64,000 nt of DNA from Variovorax sp. YR216 (GTDB taxonomy: Bacteria; Pseudomonadota; Gammaproteobacteria; Burkholderiales; Burkholderiaceae_C): NCBI RefSeq assembly GCF_900107745.1, contig NZ_FNRO01000003.1, positions 434,001-498,000 of the forward strand, written 5' to 3'. The notes under the pieces are model-generated. The model searched no databases and had not been told where the DNA came from. It worked only from the letters and a program-made list of their open reading frames with translations. This document shows positions 46,271-53,942 of this stretch, one piece after another; the first letter of the stretch is position 1, and each line of letters opens with the position of its first letter. The position numbers were made by a program, and so were the translations under genes.

Positions 46271-46798
46271 TCAACATCCGGCCCGGAATTGTTGATCTCG
46301 TACCTCCTTACGCCGCTCTGCGATCCACGACTGGGATGCTCCGCTTTGAGGCTGTCGCGCCATTCGATCGTAGTACTCCACCTGCTGGTTGAAGTCAGCG
46401 CAGCGTGACGGATCGCGGCCAGTGGTCCCCGCCGTGCTGGCGCCTCGCTGCTCCATGGCCTGCCTCTGCACAGCGTAGCCCTGCCGCGTTTGCTGATCCG
46501 CGATCTGCACCTGTTCGGCCCAGGGAAGGCCGCCGGGCACCGACTCGATCCGCTCGATCTGCGCGCTGCGTTCACGACAATGCTCCGAGGACCAGAACCT
46601 GCCGCCGCTGTTGCTGACGCAAAGGTAGACCTCCGCAGATCCGCGCGCATCCAGATTCCGAACGGGTGGCGACACGTCGACCAGCTTCCCTTTGCCGCAG
46701 GGCTCGCTGCTGTACTGGTTGCCACAGCGGTAAACCTGCTGAGCGTGGGTAGTGCCGGCAGCCAAGAGCAGAACGGCCGAGATCAGGGCGAAGCGCAT
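46271..46798 (-). CDS. Secreted protein with DUF4124-like N-terminus
   Basis: A 175-residue protein with a signal peptide (MRFALISAVLLLAAGTTHAQ). It is followed directly by QVYRCGNQYSSEPCGKG, the two-cysteine pattern of DUF4124-type periplasmic proteins common in Burkholderiales. A second cysteine pair follows (YLCVSNSGGRFWSSEHC), then a charged helical region (ERSAQIERIESV...QQTRQGYAVQRQAMEQ) and a terminal cysteine. Function unknown. It is isolated on the minus strand between the membrane-protein gene and the right copy of the degenerate gene. Confidence 0.7.
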   Translation of the reverse strand: MRFALISAVLLLAAGTTHAQQVYRCGNQYSSEPCGKGKLVDVSPPVRNLDARGSAEVYLCVSNSGGRFWSSEHCRERSAQIERIESVPGGLPWAEQVQIADQQTRQGYAVQRQAMEQRGASTAGTTGRDPSRCADFNQQVEYYDRMARQPQSGASQSWIAERRKEVRDQQFRAGC

Positions 46799-46885
46799 CC
46801 AGCGATCGTAGCTGGTGGCGTTTAGGCGCTAGTACGGCGTACGCGGCCTACCATCTGGGCGGGAAGCAAATCACATCTTCCGCGC

Positions 46886-47160
46886 AGCCCCTCGTGCTCA
46901 ACGTTCGGCTCGACCGGAACATCTATGTCGAATGCCAGAAGCTGTGCCATGCACGATCGATCGAGGTGGGCGACGCCGTTCGCGGGCTCCTGCAGCAGCT
47001 CGCTGCGGCGGGCAGCTGGAAGGCTTGTTCACAGTCGACGAGAAGGGCTACATCCCTGGCGCCCTGATCGCGGAGATGCGGCGCGGGATGGAATGGACCC
47101 CGAAGAAAAGGCGCCGGGTGCGGAAGCCGAGCCCGGAGGTCAGCAGTTCCGGTCTTCGCC
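46886..47160 (+). pseudogene. Degenerate gene remnant, right copy (paired with 28985-29260)
   Basis: This is the counterpart of the remnant left of BREX. Reading across a frame change gives VLNVRLDRNIYVECQKLCHA, RSIEVGDAVRGLLQQLAAAG, then LEGLFTVDEKGYIPGALIAE and MRRGMEWTPKKRRR. The first half has the look of a small ribbon-helix-helix-type start. One frameshift near 47022 separates the halves, so it is slightly better preserved than the left copy. Confidence 0.6.
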
Positions 47161-47168
47161 TTGCTCTG

Positions 47169-47303
47169 GGATTCCGTGCGTACCTCGCTGCGTACCGAGC
47201 CGGTGCGTACCCGTGGCGGCCGACCAATTCTTGATCTGTTTTGCGGCTGCGGTCGGCCCTGGTTTCCGTGGTAACCGGCTTGGTAACCGCAGCCGTGGTA
47301 ACC
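47169..47303. repeat. Two heptamer arrays with identical 9-12-15 spacing
   Basis: Array one: GGATTCC at 47169, then GCGTACC at 47178, 47190 and 47205. Array two: GGTTTCC at 47261, then GGTAACC at 47270, 47282 and 47297. The offsets (9, 12, 15) are the same, while the heptamer differs between arrays but is constant within each. No gene explains them convincingly. Confidence 0.65.
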
Positions 47304-47375
47304 CGTTCGGCGACGCCCGCCGCACCTGAAGTTTTCTGAACCACCTATCCGTTCCACGCGGCGCCCAGCCGAGCT

Positions 47376-47500
47376 GAGGTTTTATGAGGTTGCTCGACGC
47401 AGATTGCGCGGTCGGCGATGTCAACTTTTGTCAATGCCGGCGCGGCGCTGGATCTCAGGTTCAGGTCCAACGCCTGCTCGCGATGTAAGGTTTTGTCAGG
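47376..47500. repeat. Three period-10 direct repeat pairs
   Basis: GAGGT at 47376 and 47386; GTCAA at 47420 and 47430; TAAGG at 47486 with TCAGG at 47496. Each pair is separated by a T-rich pentamer (TTTAT, CTTTT, TTTTG). The first two recur in the same order at 50195-50264. Confidence 0.6.
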
Positions 47501-47597
47501 TCCGGCGCGCTTCGGCCGGGACCTCTCGATCCCTCGCGAACCATAACAATTGATAGCAGGCAGCTGATCCTTTTGGCCCGCTGATCCGCGGCTGCTC

Positions 47598-47736
47598 CAC
47601 AACATTTCACAACAGGCGACCGGGCCGATCCTGTGCCGGCTTTCGAGGGAGATGGGGGTCTTCGCCGGCCTCTATGGCGGACTGAACTGGAGCTTTCTGG
47701 AGCAGCTGGCAATCTGAATGCCAACATTTGCCAACA
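47598..47736. repeat. Two perfect period-10 direct repeat pairs
   Basis: CACAA at 47598 and 47608 (spacer CATTT), and TGCCAACA at 47719 and 47729. They share the ten-base pitch of the neighbouring pairs with yet other repeated words. Confidence 0.6.
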
Positions 47737-47760
47737 ATCGAGGCCCGATCGTGAAGCCCC

Positions 47761-47849
47761 GGTTTTCATGGTTACCCCGCTGGTAACCATGGGCCGGGGA
47801 AGCCACCAATCCGATGGATACCTGCGTGGATACCGCGCTCTTGGATTCA
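47761..47849. repeat. Two further heptamer arrays with 9/12/15 spacing
   Basis: GGTTTTC at 47761, GGTTACC at 47770 and GGTAACC at 47782 (offsets 9 and 12). Then GGATACC at 47816 and 47828 with GGATTCA at 47843 (offsets 12 and 15). They follow the same layout as the arrays at 47169-47303. Confidence 0.6.
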
Positions 47850-48041
47850 GGCGATGTGACGCGCTTAGACGCCCCACAATTGCGGCGTTCATATTTCCAT
47901 CAGAGCGGCACATGTACTTGGGAATCGATCAGCAAAAGGGTCTCCTCTACGAGGGAAGCGACGGCCCTGTGCTGCCGGCGGTACCTACTCCGAGCGTGAC
48001 GCAGGCCAAGCTGATCGAGGCACAGCCAGATTGGGACAACC

Positions 48042-48812
48042 ATGCCAGGCGGCATGGTGCAAAGCCCGTTCTCATGGGTTTTCCGCGAGGACACTTTTGA
48101 CGCGGTGACGCGCACGCGGCGCGGAAGGCTCTACCAGGCGGAAGCCACCCAGCCGTCTATTCGCTCCGTTGCTCCGCATCCCTACGAAAATCCTTTCACC
48201 CGCGCTATCGGGATCAGCGGCCAACCCGCCAAGTCCCTCAACGTCTACAGCGCATGTGTCGCTCTACTGTCCATGCCGCGACGCGGCGAGGGCTCGATCC
48301 TCGCGCTCGGAACGGCGCGAGCGCCATCGGCCTGGCGAATCGTCCAGACCGAGAACCTTGCCAGCGGTGACGTCTTGGTGACGCTTAAGTCTCTGTCGGC
48401 TTTCGGCATCATGCCGCGCATCGATACGGCCAAGATTCCCGAGGAATTCCGGAAGTCGGTAACGGAGGCCATGGATCGGGTGCTGAACTCGGCCTTTAGG
48501 GAGACGCCGATCTCCGTCATCGACCATTGCCGCAACGCGCTGACGATGCTGCTGTCGCGTTGGATGGTCTCCCAGGGGCACGACCGGGCGATCCTCAGCG
48601 CGGACCTTGGGAGGGTGGCAGCCGAAGTCGCCAAGGCGCCACACGAGAAAACTGGTGTGGCCTGGCTGGCCCAGCTGGTTGCTCGCCTGCACGCTCGAGG
48701 TAAAGGCAATGAGGCCCATACGAAAAGCCTTCGAGACCCCGTCGAGGGGGACGCCGAGCTCGCCGTGCATGCACTCGGATTCGCGCTGCGCGATACGGGC
48801 TGGGCGATCTGA
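48042..48812 (+). CDS. Hypothetical protein with Abi_C-like C-terminus
   Basis: A 256-residue soluble protein starting MPGGMVQSPFSWVFREDTF. The first 130 residues are unrecognised. The C-terminal part (SVIDHCRNALTMLLSRWMV, then LAQLVARLHARGKGNEAH and GDAELAVHALGFALRDTGW) follows the layout of the Abi_C (abortive infection C-terminal) family, where a short basic loop with His precedes a hydrophobic helix. This is a weak resemblance by eye. The region upstream is repeat-rich and otherwise geneless. The second ATG at 48054 is an equally good start. Confidence 0.55.
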   Translation: MPGGMVQSPFSWVFREDTFDAVTRTRRGRLYQAEATQPSIRSVAPHPYENPFTRAIGISGQPAKSLNVYSACVALLSMPRRGEGSILALGTARAPSAWRIVQTENLASGDVLVTLKSLSAFGIMPRIDTAKIPEEFRKSVTEAMDRVLNSAFRETPISVIDHCRNALTMLLSRWMVSQGHDRAILSADLGRVAAEVAKAPHEKTGVAWLAQLVARLHARGKGNEAHTKSLRDPVEGDAELAVHALGFALRDTGWAI

Positions 48813-48857
48813 TCTCAGCCGAGGCATCGTCGCGGCAAGCGTAGAAACTTGCCCATA

Positions 48858-48955
48858 GGGACCAGGGACCAGGGACCAGGGACCAGGGACCAGGGACCAG
48901 GGACCAGGGAGCCGGGACCAGGGAGCCGGGACCAGGGAGCCGGGACCAGGGAGCC
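48858..48955. repeat. Heptamer tandem repeat (14 units)
   Basis: Seven consecutive GGGACCA units are followed by alternating GGGAGCC and GGGACCA units (seven more), with a partial unit after. It begins 46 bases after the stop of the 256-residue gene. The uniform first half suggests recent slippage, and copy number may vary between isolates. Confidence 0.95.
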
Positions 48956-49292
48956 GGGAGCGGGTCAAGGCGGCTGCATGCCATCTCATCCCTCCACAAA
49001 GGCGGCGGCCTAGCGAAGGCGTCATGAAGGCGAACGTCACCGCCTTCGCGGACCCGGATCGCCGCGAGCACGTGCTTCGCAGTGAAGCCCGGCCCCACGA
49101 TCATGAACATGGGTCCGGGCGTCGTGCCCGGCCCGTTTTGGGCCATCTCTGTAAGGACGCGCCGCGACTCGTCGAGCGCGGATACACCGTCAGCATGCGG
49201 GTCTGCAACATCCCGTCGGTCGAACCTCGCGCGCGCGACTGACCGCCGCCTGCCCGGGTACGATCGCCGCTCTTTTTCAACTGCAAGCACTG
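48956..49292. other. Intergenic stretch between the heptamer repeat and the secreted-protein gene
   Basis: No supported gene is seen. Short frames on both strands lack starts, domains and consistent composition. The last bases before 49293 would hold the promoter of the secreted-protein gene. Confidence 0.35.
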
Positions 49293-49643
49293 ATGACCAT
49301 TAAGACTTTCGCCGCACTGACCCTGGCCCTCGCATCCACCCTCGCCTCCGCGCAGACCGCGACTTACGCGAAGCGCGGAGCGCAAGCCGAGATCACCCGC
49401 TCGGGCGACACGGCCGCATTCACGCTCGTGAGCACTGCCGGGCAGTCCCGGTGCGAGCTTGAGGGCACGGCGCAAGCGGTCGATCAGGATCGATTCGCGT
49501 GGACCGACGGCGCGGCAACCGATCGTTGCGTTGCCGTCCTGAACCTGAAGGGCGGCAAGCTCGCCGTCACCACGAAGGGATGCGCCGGCTACTGCGGCGC
49601 TGGCGCTGAGACCAGCATGGACGGCAGTTACTCGAAGAAGTAG
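49293..49643 (+). CDS. Small secreted hypothetical protein
   Basis: A 116-residue protein with a signal peptide (MTIKTFAALTLALASTLASA, cleavage before QTATY). A beta-rich mature part follows, with four cysteines (SRCELEGTA, TDRCVAVLN, KGCAGYCGAG), probably two disulfides in the periplasm. No family recognised. It stands alone between the heptamer repeat and the excisionase-like gene. Confidence 0.65.
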   Translation: MTIKTFAALTLALASTLASAQTATYAKRGAQAEITRSGDTAAFTLVSTAGQSRCELEGTAQAVDQDRFAWTDGAATDRCVAVLNLKGGKLAVTTKGCAGYCGAGAETSMDGSYSKK

Positions 49644-49857
49644 TCGCGACCTCCGCCGCGTCCTTCGCTATAGCCGGCCTTCGCCTGCGCGCTGATCTCG
49701 CGCACCGCATTGATGCCCTTGCACGAACTCGAACGAGCCCGGCCAGCCGGGCAGCAGCTAGCTGCATGGGCACCGCGCGCTTGGATATTAGCGATCGGGG
49801 GGGCGCCGCACCGCGGCCCGATCGAAGGTTTTCTCACGTTCAAGAGTGCCCGCGATG

Positions 49858-49872
49858 TTAGGTTTTGTCGGG
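49858..49872. repeat. Period-10 direct repeat pair downstream of the excisionase-like gene
   Basis: TTAGG-TTTTG-TCGGG. The surrounding 40 bases (CGCGATGTTAGGTTTTGTCG) closely resemble those at 47480-47502, so these are copies of one longer element. Confidence 0.55.
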
Positions 49873-49883
49873 TCCCCCGGCCC

Positions 49884-50138
49884 TCACGGGGACTGCTCGA
49901 TCCAGCGTTCCACCGCCTTCATGTCGATCCAGATACGACCATCGTGGGCGCGGCGCCAGTGAACGTCCTCGAGCCAGATGCCCCGCTCGATGCGTTTGCG
50001 CACCGCGTTGGAGCCGAGTCCGGTGATCGTGCCGGCGAGCTCGACGGTGACGAATCGAGCCGCATTGACAACGATCACGCGCTCGTCGCCGCGGAACCGC
50101 GCCGCGACTCGGGAGCGCATCAAGGCACCTGCATCCAT
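49884..50138 (-). CDS. Excisionase-like DNA-binding protein
   Basis: An 84-residue protein whose second half, GSNAVRKRIERGIWLEDVHW followed by RRAHDGRIWIDMKAVERWIE, is the winged-helix pattern of small excisionases (Xis) in Pseudomonas and Burkholderia phages. Xis proteins bend the attachment region and steer the integrase toward excision; some also regulate transcription. It is on the integrase strand but 7 kb away. A GGAGAT ribosome-binding site precedes it, and its leader contains two direct-repeat pairs (50195-50264). Confidence 0.75.
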   Translation of the reverse strand: MDAGALMRSRVAARFRGDERVIVVNAARFVTVELAGTITGLGSNAVRKRIERGIWLEDVHWRRAHDGRIWIDMKAVERWIEQSP

Positions 50139-50194
50139 GCCATATCTCCAAAAAAGGAAGCGGTCTACTGCATCGGCGATCGTGGTTCAGAAGT

Positions 50195-50264
50195 GAGGTT
50201 TTATGAGGTAGCTGGGCACGCGCAGGCCAGGCTATTGCGTCGGTAACCTTGACATTTGTTAACA
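50195..50264. repeat. Direct-repeat pairs in the leader of the excisionase-like gene
   Basis: GAGGT at 50195 and 50205 (spacer TTTAT), then TTGACA at 50249 with TTAACA at 50259. The order and the first pair are the same as at 47376-47434. The position 57-126 bases upstream of a start codon would suit operators. Confidence 0.6.
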
Positions 50265-50405
50265 GGGCCGGCTCGCCTCCTCCTGCGCAGTCCTTCGAGG
50301 TGGCCCGTCGCTGGGGAAGCCCGGTACCACCTTCCTCCTCCTTTGTGGGGATGTTCCCGCCGAAGCCGACATGTACTTTTGAACAAACCCACTGTCGGAG
50401 GTACC

Positions 50406-50840
50406 TTGTACGACTGGCTCAAACAAGCTCTGCACGCAGAAGCGCCAGGCACCGTCCTGCTTACAGCGTTGGCCTTTCTGACGCTGCTTGCCCTCATCTG
50501 GCACCTGACCGGGCGTGTAGGTGGCGCGAGAGACGACCCTCAAGCAATTTACGCCAATCGCCTTGCTGCCCTCATCGGAGGGCTCTGCGGATGGATCATA
50601 GGTGTCGCCTTCGAGCCATTCGCCGGCGAGGAAACGCATTTCAAGGAAATTTGGCGCGTCGTTTCGGCGTTTCTCTCCGGCTATGTGGTCAGCAAGCTTG
50701 ATCGCTATCTCGAGGGTGTGCTCTTCCCGGTGGGAAAGGAGACGCGCGACTCTTGGAGCCGATTGGGTCTCTTCGTTGCATCCCTTCTCCTTGCTGCTGT
50801 GACTGTGTTCCTCAACCGGTTGTATGCGTTTCGGGCTTAG
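50406..50840 (+). CDS. Small hypothetical membrane protein
   Basis: A 144-residue protein with three or four membrane segments (VLLTALAFLTLLALIWHL, ANRLAALIGGLCGWIIGVAF, SRLGLFVASLLLAAVTVFL) and a conserved-looking loop (WRVVSAFLSGYVVSKLDRYL). The start is taken as TTG at 50406 because GGAGG lies six bases before it; the open frame runs 50 codons further upstream without a ribosome-binding site. No family recognised. It lies between the excisionase-like and Rha genes and could be cargo. Confidence 0.65.
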   Translation: MYDWLKQALHAEAPGTVLLTALAFLTLLALIWHLTGRVGGARDDPQAIYANRLAALIGGLCGWIIGVAFEPFAGEETHFKEIWRVVSAFLSGYVVSKLDRYLEGVLFPVGKETRDSWSRLGLFVASLLLAAVTVFLNRLYAFRA

Positions 50841-50942
50841 AGCCCGTTCACAATCGGGTTAGGACACCACCCAAGTCGGTAGCGGCACCACCACCGCCCC
50901 CGGCGTCGCGCCAATCTGCTGGCGCAGGCTCGAAGGAGCAAG

Positions 50943-51206
50943 TTGATCAGGTGCTTGAAAACCTCATCGCCCGCCAAAGGTAGCGAGGCCGGTAGTAGGC
51001 CTCCATACGCTCTCGTGGCGCCGCGGCTGGCGCGCGATTGTCTCGCGCGGCTTGAATATCTTCTTGAGAAGGCAAAGGCGGGCGAGCTCGACCGGTTTGC
51101 AGTGCGCGTCTTCAACGCGGACGGCACCTGGAGCGACGTGATCATGGGCGGCACGCCGGAATGGCAAGAGGAACAGCGCAGGATCCTCAACTCCACCGAC
51201 GACTAG
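50943..51206 (+). CDS. Small hypothetical protein
   Basis: An 87-residue frame with a TTG start preceded closely by AAGGAG. The second half (ARLEYLLEKAKAGELDRFAV, then FNADGTWSDVIMGGTPEWQE) looks like a compact phage-type protein, but no family is recognised. Its last four bases overlap the convergent Rha gene. The start is uncertain and the true protein may begin further in. Confidence 0.45.
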   Translation: MIRCLKTSSPAKGSEAGSRPPYALVAPRLARDCLARLEYLLEKAKAGELDRFAVRVFNADGTWSDVIMGGTPEWQEEQRRILNSTDD

Positions 51207-51829
51207 GCCGAGCGCTTCTTCCTTGCGTCGTTGCTGGCGCATCCCTTGTTCACAACCGTGAGGCTGGGCGCTGCAGGTAGCCCGGCCGGCATCTGAACAC
51301 CCGGGAGCGGCTGCTGAATCTCCGACTCGAGCCGAGCTCGCTCCCTGCGGATCTCGGGCAGCTCGCGGCGGCGCTCGTGCATTTTGCGCGAACCGAACGA
51401 GGCCCATTCGAGGGAGTTCTTGTCGCGGGATTCCAGCCGCATGAGCTGCTGCCAGAGCGACATGTCGCGGTTCTGGAGCGCGCTGCGCATACGATAAAAC
51501 TCCGACACCAGCCGCACCTTGAACTCGACCACGCGCTCACTGTTCCGCATGAGACTGATGAGCACAGTGGCCTGCTGCTCGTTCAATTCGGCCAACTCCA
51601 CATCACCGCCGCCGTGCTGACCGGCCGATCTTGGTCGGATTTGAAATCTGACCAAGCCGAAGGTCTCGAGCGTCGCCATGTGCTTGCGCACCAATTTGAT
51701 GACGCTCGCATGCTGCTGCTGCATCCCCGAGGCGATGACCTCGGTGCTTGCCGCAGGCTCGCCATCGCGGGCCAGGATCACAAGGTTGTTCGGTTCGTTG
51801 GTCTGCAAGATCGATCTCCCGCCCAGCAC
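51203..51829 (-). CDS. Rha family phage regulatory protein
   Basis: A 208-residue protein. Its N-terminal 100 residues match the Rha family: LVILARDGEPAASTEVIASG, QQHASVIKLVRKHMATLETF, and NEQQATVLISLMRNSERVVE followed by FKVRLVSEFYRM. Rha of phage phi-80 blocks growth on IHF-defective hosts, and homologues are phage regulators. The C-terminal half is charged and helical. It is the last of three leftward genes that diverge from the replication genes. Confidence 0.85.
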   Translation of the reverse strand: MLGGRSILQTNEPNNLVILARDGEPAASTEVIASGMQQQHASVIKLVRKHMATLETFGLVRFQIRPRSAGQHGGGDVELAELNEQQATVLISLMRNSERVVEFKVRLVSEFYRMRSALQNRDMSLWQQLMRLESRDKNSLEWASFGSRKMHERRRELPEIRRERARLESEIQQPLPGVQMPAGLPAAPSLTVVNKGCASNDARKKRSA

Positions 51830-51840
51830 GACGGATCTCC

Positions 51841-52359
51841 CTATGTTGGCTCGGCCGATGCCGAGGACGCGATCGCGCGCAGATCCCTCTTAGCGCGATC
51901 GCCGGAGGCTTCGTTCGCGGCGGCGGACGCCATTCGCTCCAATCGAAGCACGCGCTCATTGATGCCCGACGCCAGGACAGCGGACTGGTGCCCAGCTTCG
52001 ATCTGCGAGAACTGCATCGCTGTGCCGGTCAGCATCACCCCGAGCATGCGCTGCTCTCGTGGTGTGAGCATCAGCACGTCGTCCCCGACTTCGAGCTTGC
52101 ACATGCCGTCAGGCAGCATGGTGTGGCTGATTGCGCGTGCCGGCGGATGCTTGACGACCGGGACAAATACGCCATCGCGCACGCGATGAATCCGCTCGTC
52201 ATTCACGAGCACCTTGAGGCGGTCGTCAACGATGGTCTTCTTCAGACCGGTGACTTCGGCGATCGTGTCGCGTGTGGCCAGCTGCTCCTTGGCGTGCAGA
52301 TCCGCAACGGCCTCGAGAACGAGCTCCGTCGAGCTCTTGCGGCGCAGTGAATCATCCAT
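51841..52359 (-). CDS. Winged-helix-like hypothetical regulator
   Basis: A 172-residue protein starting MDDSLRRKSSTELVLEAVAD. An N-terminal HTH-like region (TRDTIAEVTGLKKTIVDDRL) is followed by a DGVFVPV strand, as in winged helices. The remainder is helical and Ala-rich. The start is placed at 52359, not the frame's first ATG, because GGAGG lies at the right distance. It overlaps the upstream gene by eight bases and ends 11 bases before the rha start. A phage regulator is likely but no family is recognised. Confidence 0.65.
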   Translation of the reverse strand: MDDSLRRKSSTELVLEAVADLHAKEQLATRDTIAEVTGLKKTIVDDRLKVLVNDERIHRVRDGVFVPVVKHPPARAISHTMLPDGMCKLEVGDDVLMLTPREQRMLGVMLTGTAMQFSQIEAGHQSAVLASGINERVLRLERMASAAANEASGDRAKRDLRAIASSASAEPT

Positions 52360-53125
52360 GGATCGAAACCTCCGCCTCGACACCTCCACCCTTACCCAAC
52401 GAGGGCGCTTCCGTCTCTGCCCGCGCCTCATCGGTCGCCGCGGTCTCCAGACTCAGCTTCGGGGCTTCCGTGCCCTGGTCCTGCAGCTCTGCGTCGGACA
52501 CGGATTCGACATCCGCTCCGCCCGACTGCACCGGCTGCGGCACGACGACACGGCCATCGAGCAGTTCGGGATGCGCAGCAACGTAGGCGCGCTTACGCTC
52601 CAGCAATGCGACAGCCAAGGCCTCCTTCGCGCGGTGCGCCTCTGCATCGAAATGGGTGCGCTCGTGTGGCGGCTTCACGATGATTTCAAGGGCCCGCCGA
52701 GCGGCCTCAAGCTGATGGCGCAGCTGCTCCGCGCGAAGCACGAGAGCTGCGCCACGCGGGAAGTCGAAGTCGCCAGCTAGAACATCATCGACCGCCGCGC
52801 CGCGCACCTGGTCTTGAACCGCGGACACCTCCTGCTCGATGCGTTGGATAGCTGCCTGCAGCTCGGTGCGGCTGGCGCGCCCCAGGCGCTCCACACGCGC
52901 GGCGATGGTCTGGTGCTCTTGGGTCAACCGTTGGATCTCCGGGTCGTCAGCAAAGAGGCCATCGTCCAACTTGCGTGCCGTGGCTTCCGCGTGCTGCTGC
53001 GGCGCCATGGCGTCCCGCTGCCGCTGACGCTGGCGTTCAGTGGCCATCATGTCGACCATGAAGGTGCTGCGCTGGCGATTCACTTCGCCCTCAGCGAGGT
53101 TCTCAAAAACAGACTTCGATCCCAT
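52352..53125 (-). CDS. Coiled-coil hypothetical protein
   Basis: A 257-residue, mostly helical protein with strong heptad character (TERQRQRQRDAMAPQQHAEA, then LTQEHQTIAARVERLGRA and RTELQAAIQRIEQEVSAVQD). An acidic tail follows. An AAGGAG site precedes the ATG at 53125. It is first of the three-gene leftward unit. No known domain; a structural or DNA-associated accessory phage protein is possible. Confidence 0.6.
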   Translation of the reverse strand: MGSKSVFENLAEGEVNRQRSTFMVDMMATERQRQRQRDAMAPQQHAEATARKLDDGLFADDPEIQRLTQEHQTIAARVERLGRASRTELQAAIQRIEQEVSAVQDQVRGAAVDDVLAGDFDFPRGAALVLRAEQLRHQLEAARRALEIIVKPPHERTHFDAEAHRAKEALAVALLERKRAYVAAHPELLDGRVVVPQPVQSGGADVESVSDAELQDQGTEAPKLSLETAATDEARAETEAPSLGKGGGVEAEVSIHG

Positions 53126-53181
53126 CGTTTTCTCCTTGAATTCCGGCCCACATCTCGGCCGTTGATTGGTACAGCGCGCCC

Positions 53182-53328
53182 ATGTCTGGATACCTCGCGT
53201 ACAAGCTCGTCAAGCTGGCACTCTTCGGCGTGGGCGCGTTCGTATGGGGCAGGTGGTGCTCCGCTACGGTGCGATCTAGCAGGGAGACCGGTGAAACGCG
53301 ACTCGCCAGTTCAATCCCTGTCCGCTAG
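53182..53328 (+). CDS. Small single-span membrane protein
   Basis: A 48-residue protein, MSGYLAYKLVKLALFGVGAF then VWGRWCSATVRSSRE. One membrane helix is followed by a basic, Ser/Thr-rich tail. Very small proteins of this layout are common near the replication genes of Pseudomonas and Burkholderia prophages. No clear ribosome-binding site is visible, so confidence is moderate. Confidence 0.45.
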   Translation: MSGYLAYKLVKLALFGVGAFVWGRWCSATVRSSRETGETRLASSIPVR

Positions 53329-53702
53329 GGCCGAGGGCTTTCAGCTAGGCAGCGGCGTGGCACCTTCCTATGTGTTCCCGTGCTCTGCCTTGGGGTGGTT
53401 CGGCGGCGCCCCACGCGAAGACTTGATAGTCCTCGCCGCGAGGCTCCGATCGAAACCCTACGGGGGGTCAAATGCCTCTCGATGCCGACCAGACTGCCTC
53501 GTCCGCAATGGGGCGAGCGGGGCGGCCTGAGGTGCCCTTAGTTTTCAGTTACATATTTCCACTTTCCACTTCTCCCCCCCTAGGGTTCGCTTTTGATGGG
53601 GTGCGCCCGAAGAATCAATCGACTCATCTCGGATCACCGTGTTTTATTTGGCACCACGCCGTGGTGCGACTACGGACTCGACCGGGTGTATTGGAGGGAA
53701 CG
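53329..53702. promoter_or_regulatory. Intergenic control region before the AlpA-like operon
   Basis: No supported gene. It contains an AT-richer patch with tandem heptamers (ATTTCCACTTTCCACTT at 53550-53566) and a C-run before the rightward regulatory-replication operon. It probably holds the promoter and operators for that operon; no exact site can be set. Confidence 0.4.
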
Positions 53703-53942
53703 ATGGCAACCAACACCCCTGCGCCCGCTCGTGCGCTGGATTTCGACAAGCTGCCTGACTCGGCGTACATCGATGTCCGCGCCGTGGCGGGCATCCATGA
53801 CATTTCCGTTCCTACCACCTGGCGATGGAGCGCCAACGGCCTGCTGCCGCCGCCCGAAAAGCTCGGGCCCGGCACCACCCGTTGGAACGTCGGCGCCTTG
53901 CGCCGCCACCGTGCGAAGGTGTTGGAAAAGGACGCCGCCTGA
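53703..53942 (+). CDS. AlpA-like helix-turn-helix regulator
   Basis: A 79-residue protein with the AlpA/MerR-like core LPDSAYIDVRAVAGIHDISV followed by PTTWRWSANGLLPPPEKLGP and TTRWNVGALRRHRAK. AlpA-type proteins activate excision or early genes in P4-like satellites and islands. It starts the rightward operon, and its TGA overlaps the next ATG. The open frame extends upstream, but the ATG at 53703 gives the family N-terminus and follows GGAG. Confidence 0.75.
   Translation: MATNTPAPARALDFDKLPDSAYIDVRAVAGIHDISVPTTWRWSANGLLPPPEKLGPGTTRWNVGALRRHRAKVLEKDAA

Noticed and set aside
47461..47913. A 150-codon minus-strand frame through the repeats
   Set aside because: Its sequence is dominated by the repeat arrays and it has no recognisable domain or good start.
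47912..48100. A 62-codon frame (MYLGIDQQKGLLYEG...)
   Set aside because: Plausible composition, but it overlaps the start of the better-supported 256-residue gene by 59 bases and lacks a ribosome-binding site; it may be a relic.
48858..48955. Possible CRISPR array
   Set aside because: Units are seven bases with no spacers and no cas genes are present; it is a simple tandem repeat.
46177..50264. Possible CRISPR or retron/DGR signals in the repeat-rich stretch
   Set aside because: Repeats are five to eight bases with fixed short gaps, and no cas or reverse-transcriptase gene is seen anywhere in the window.
50753..50983. A 76-codon plus frame overlapping the membrane-protein end
   Set aside because: It starts inside the membrane-protein gene and runs through low-complexity proline codons; no support beyond being open.
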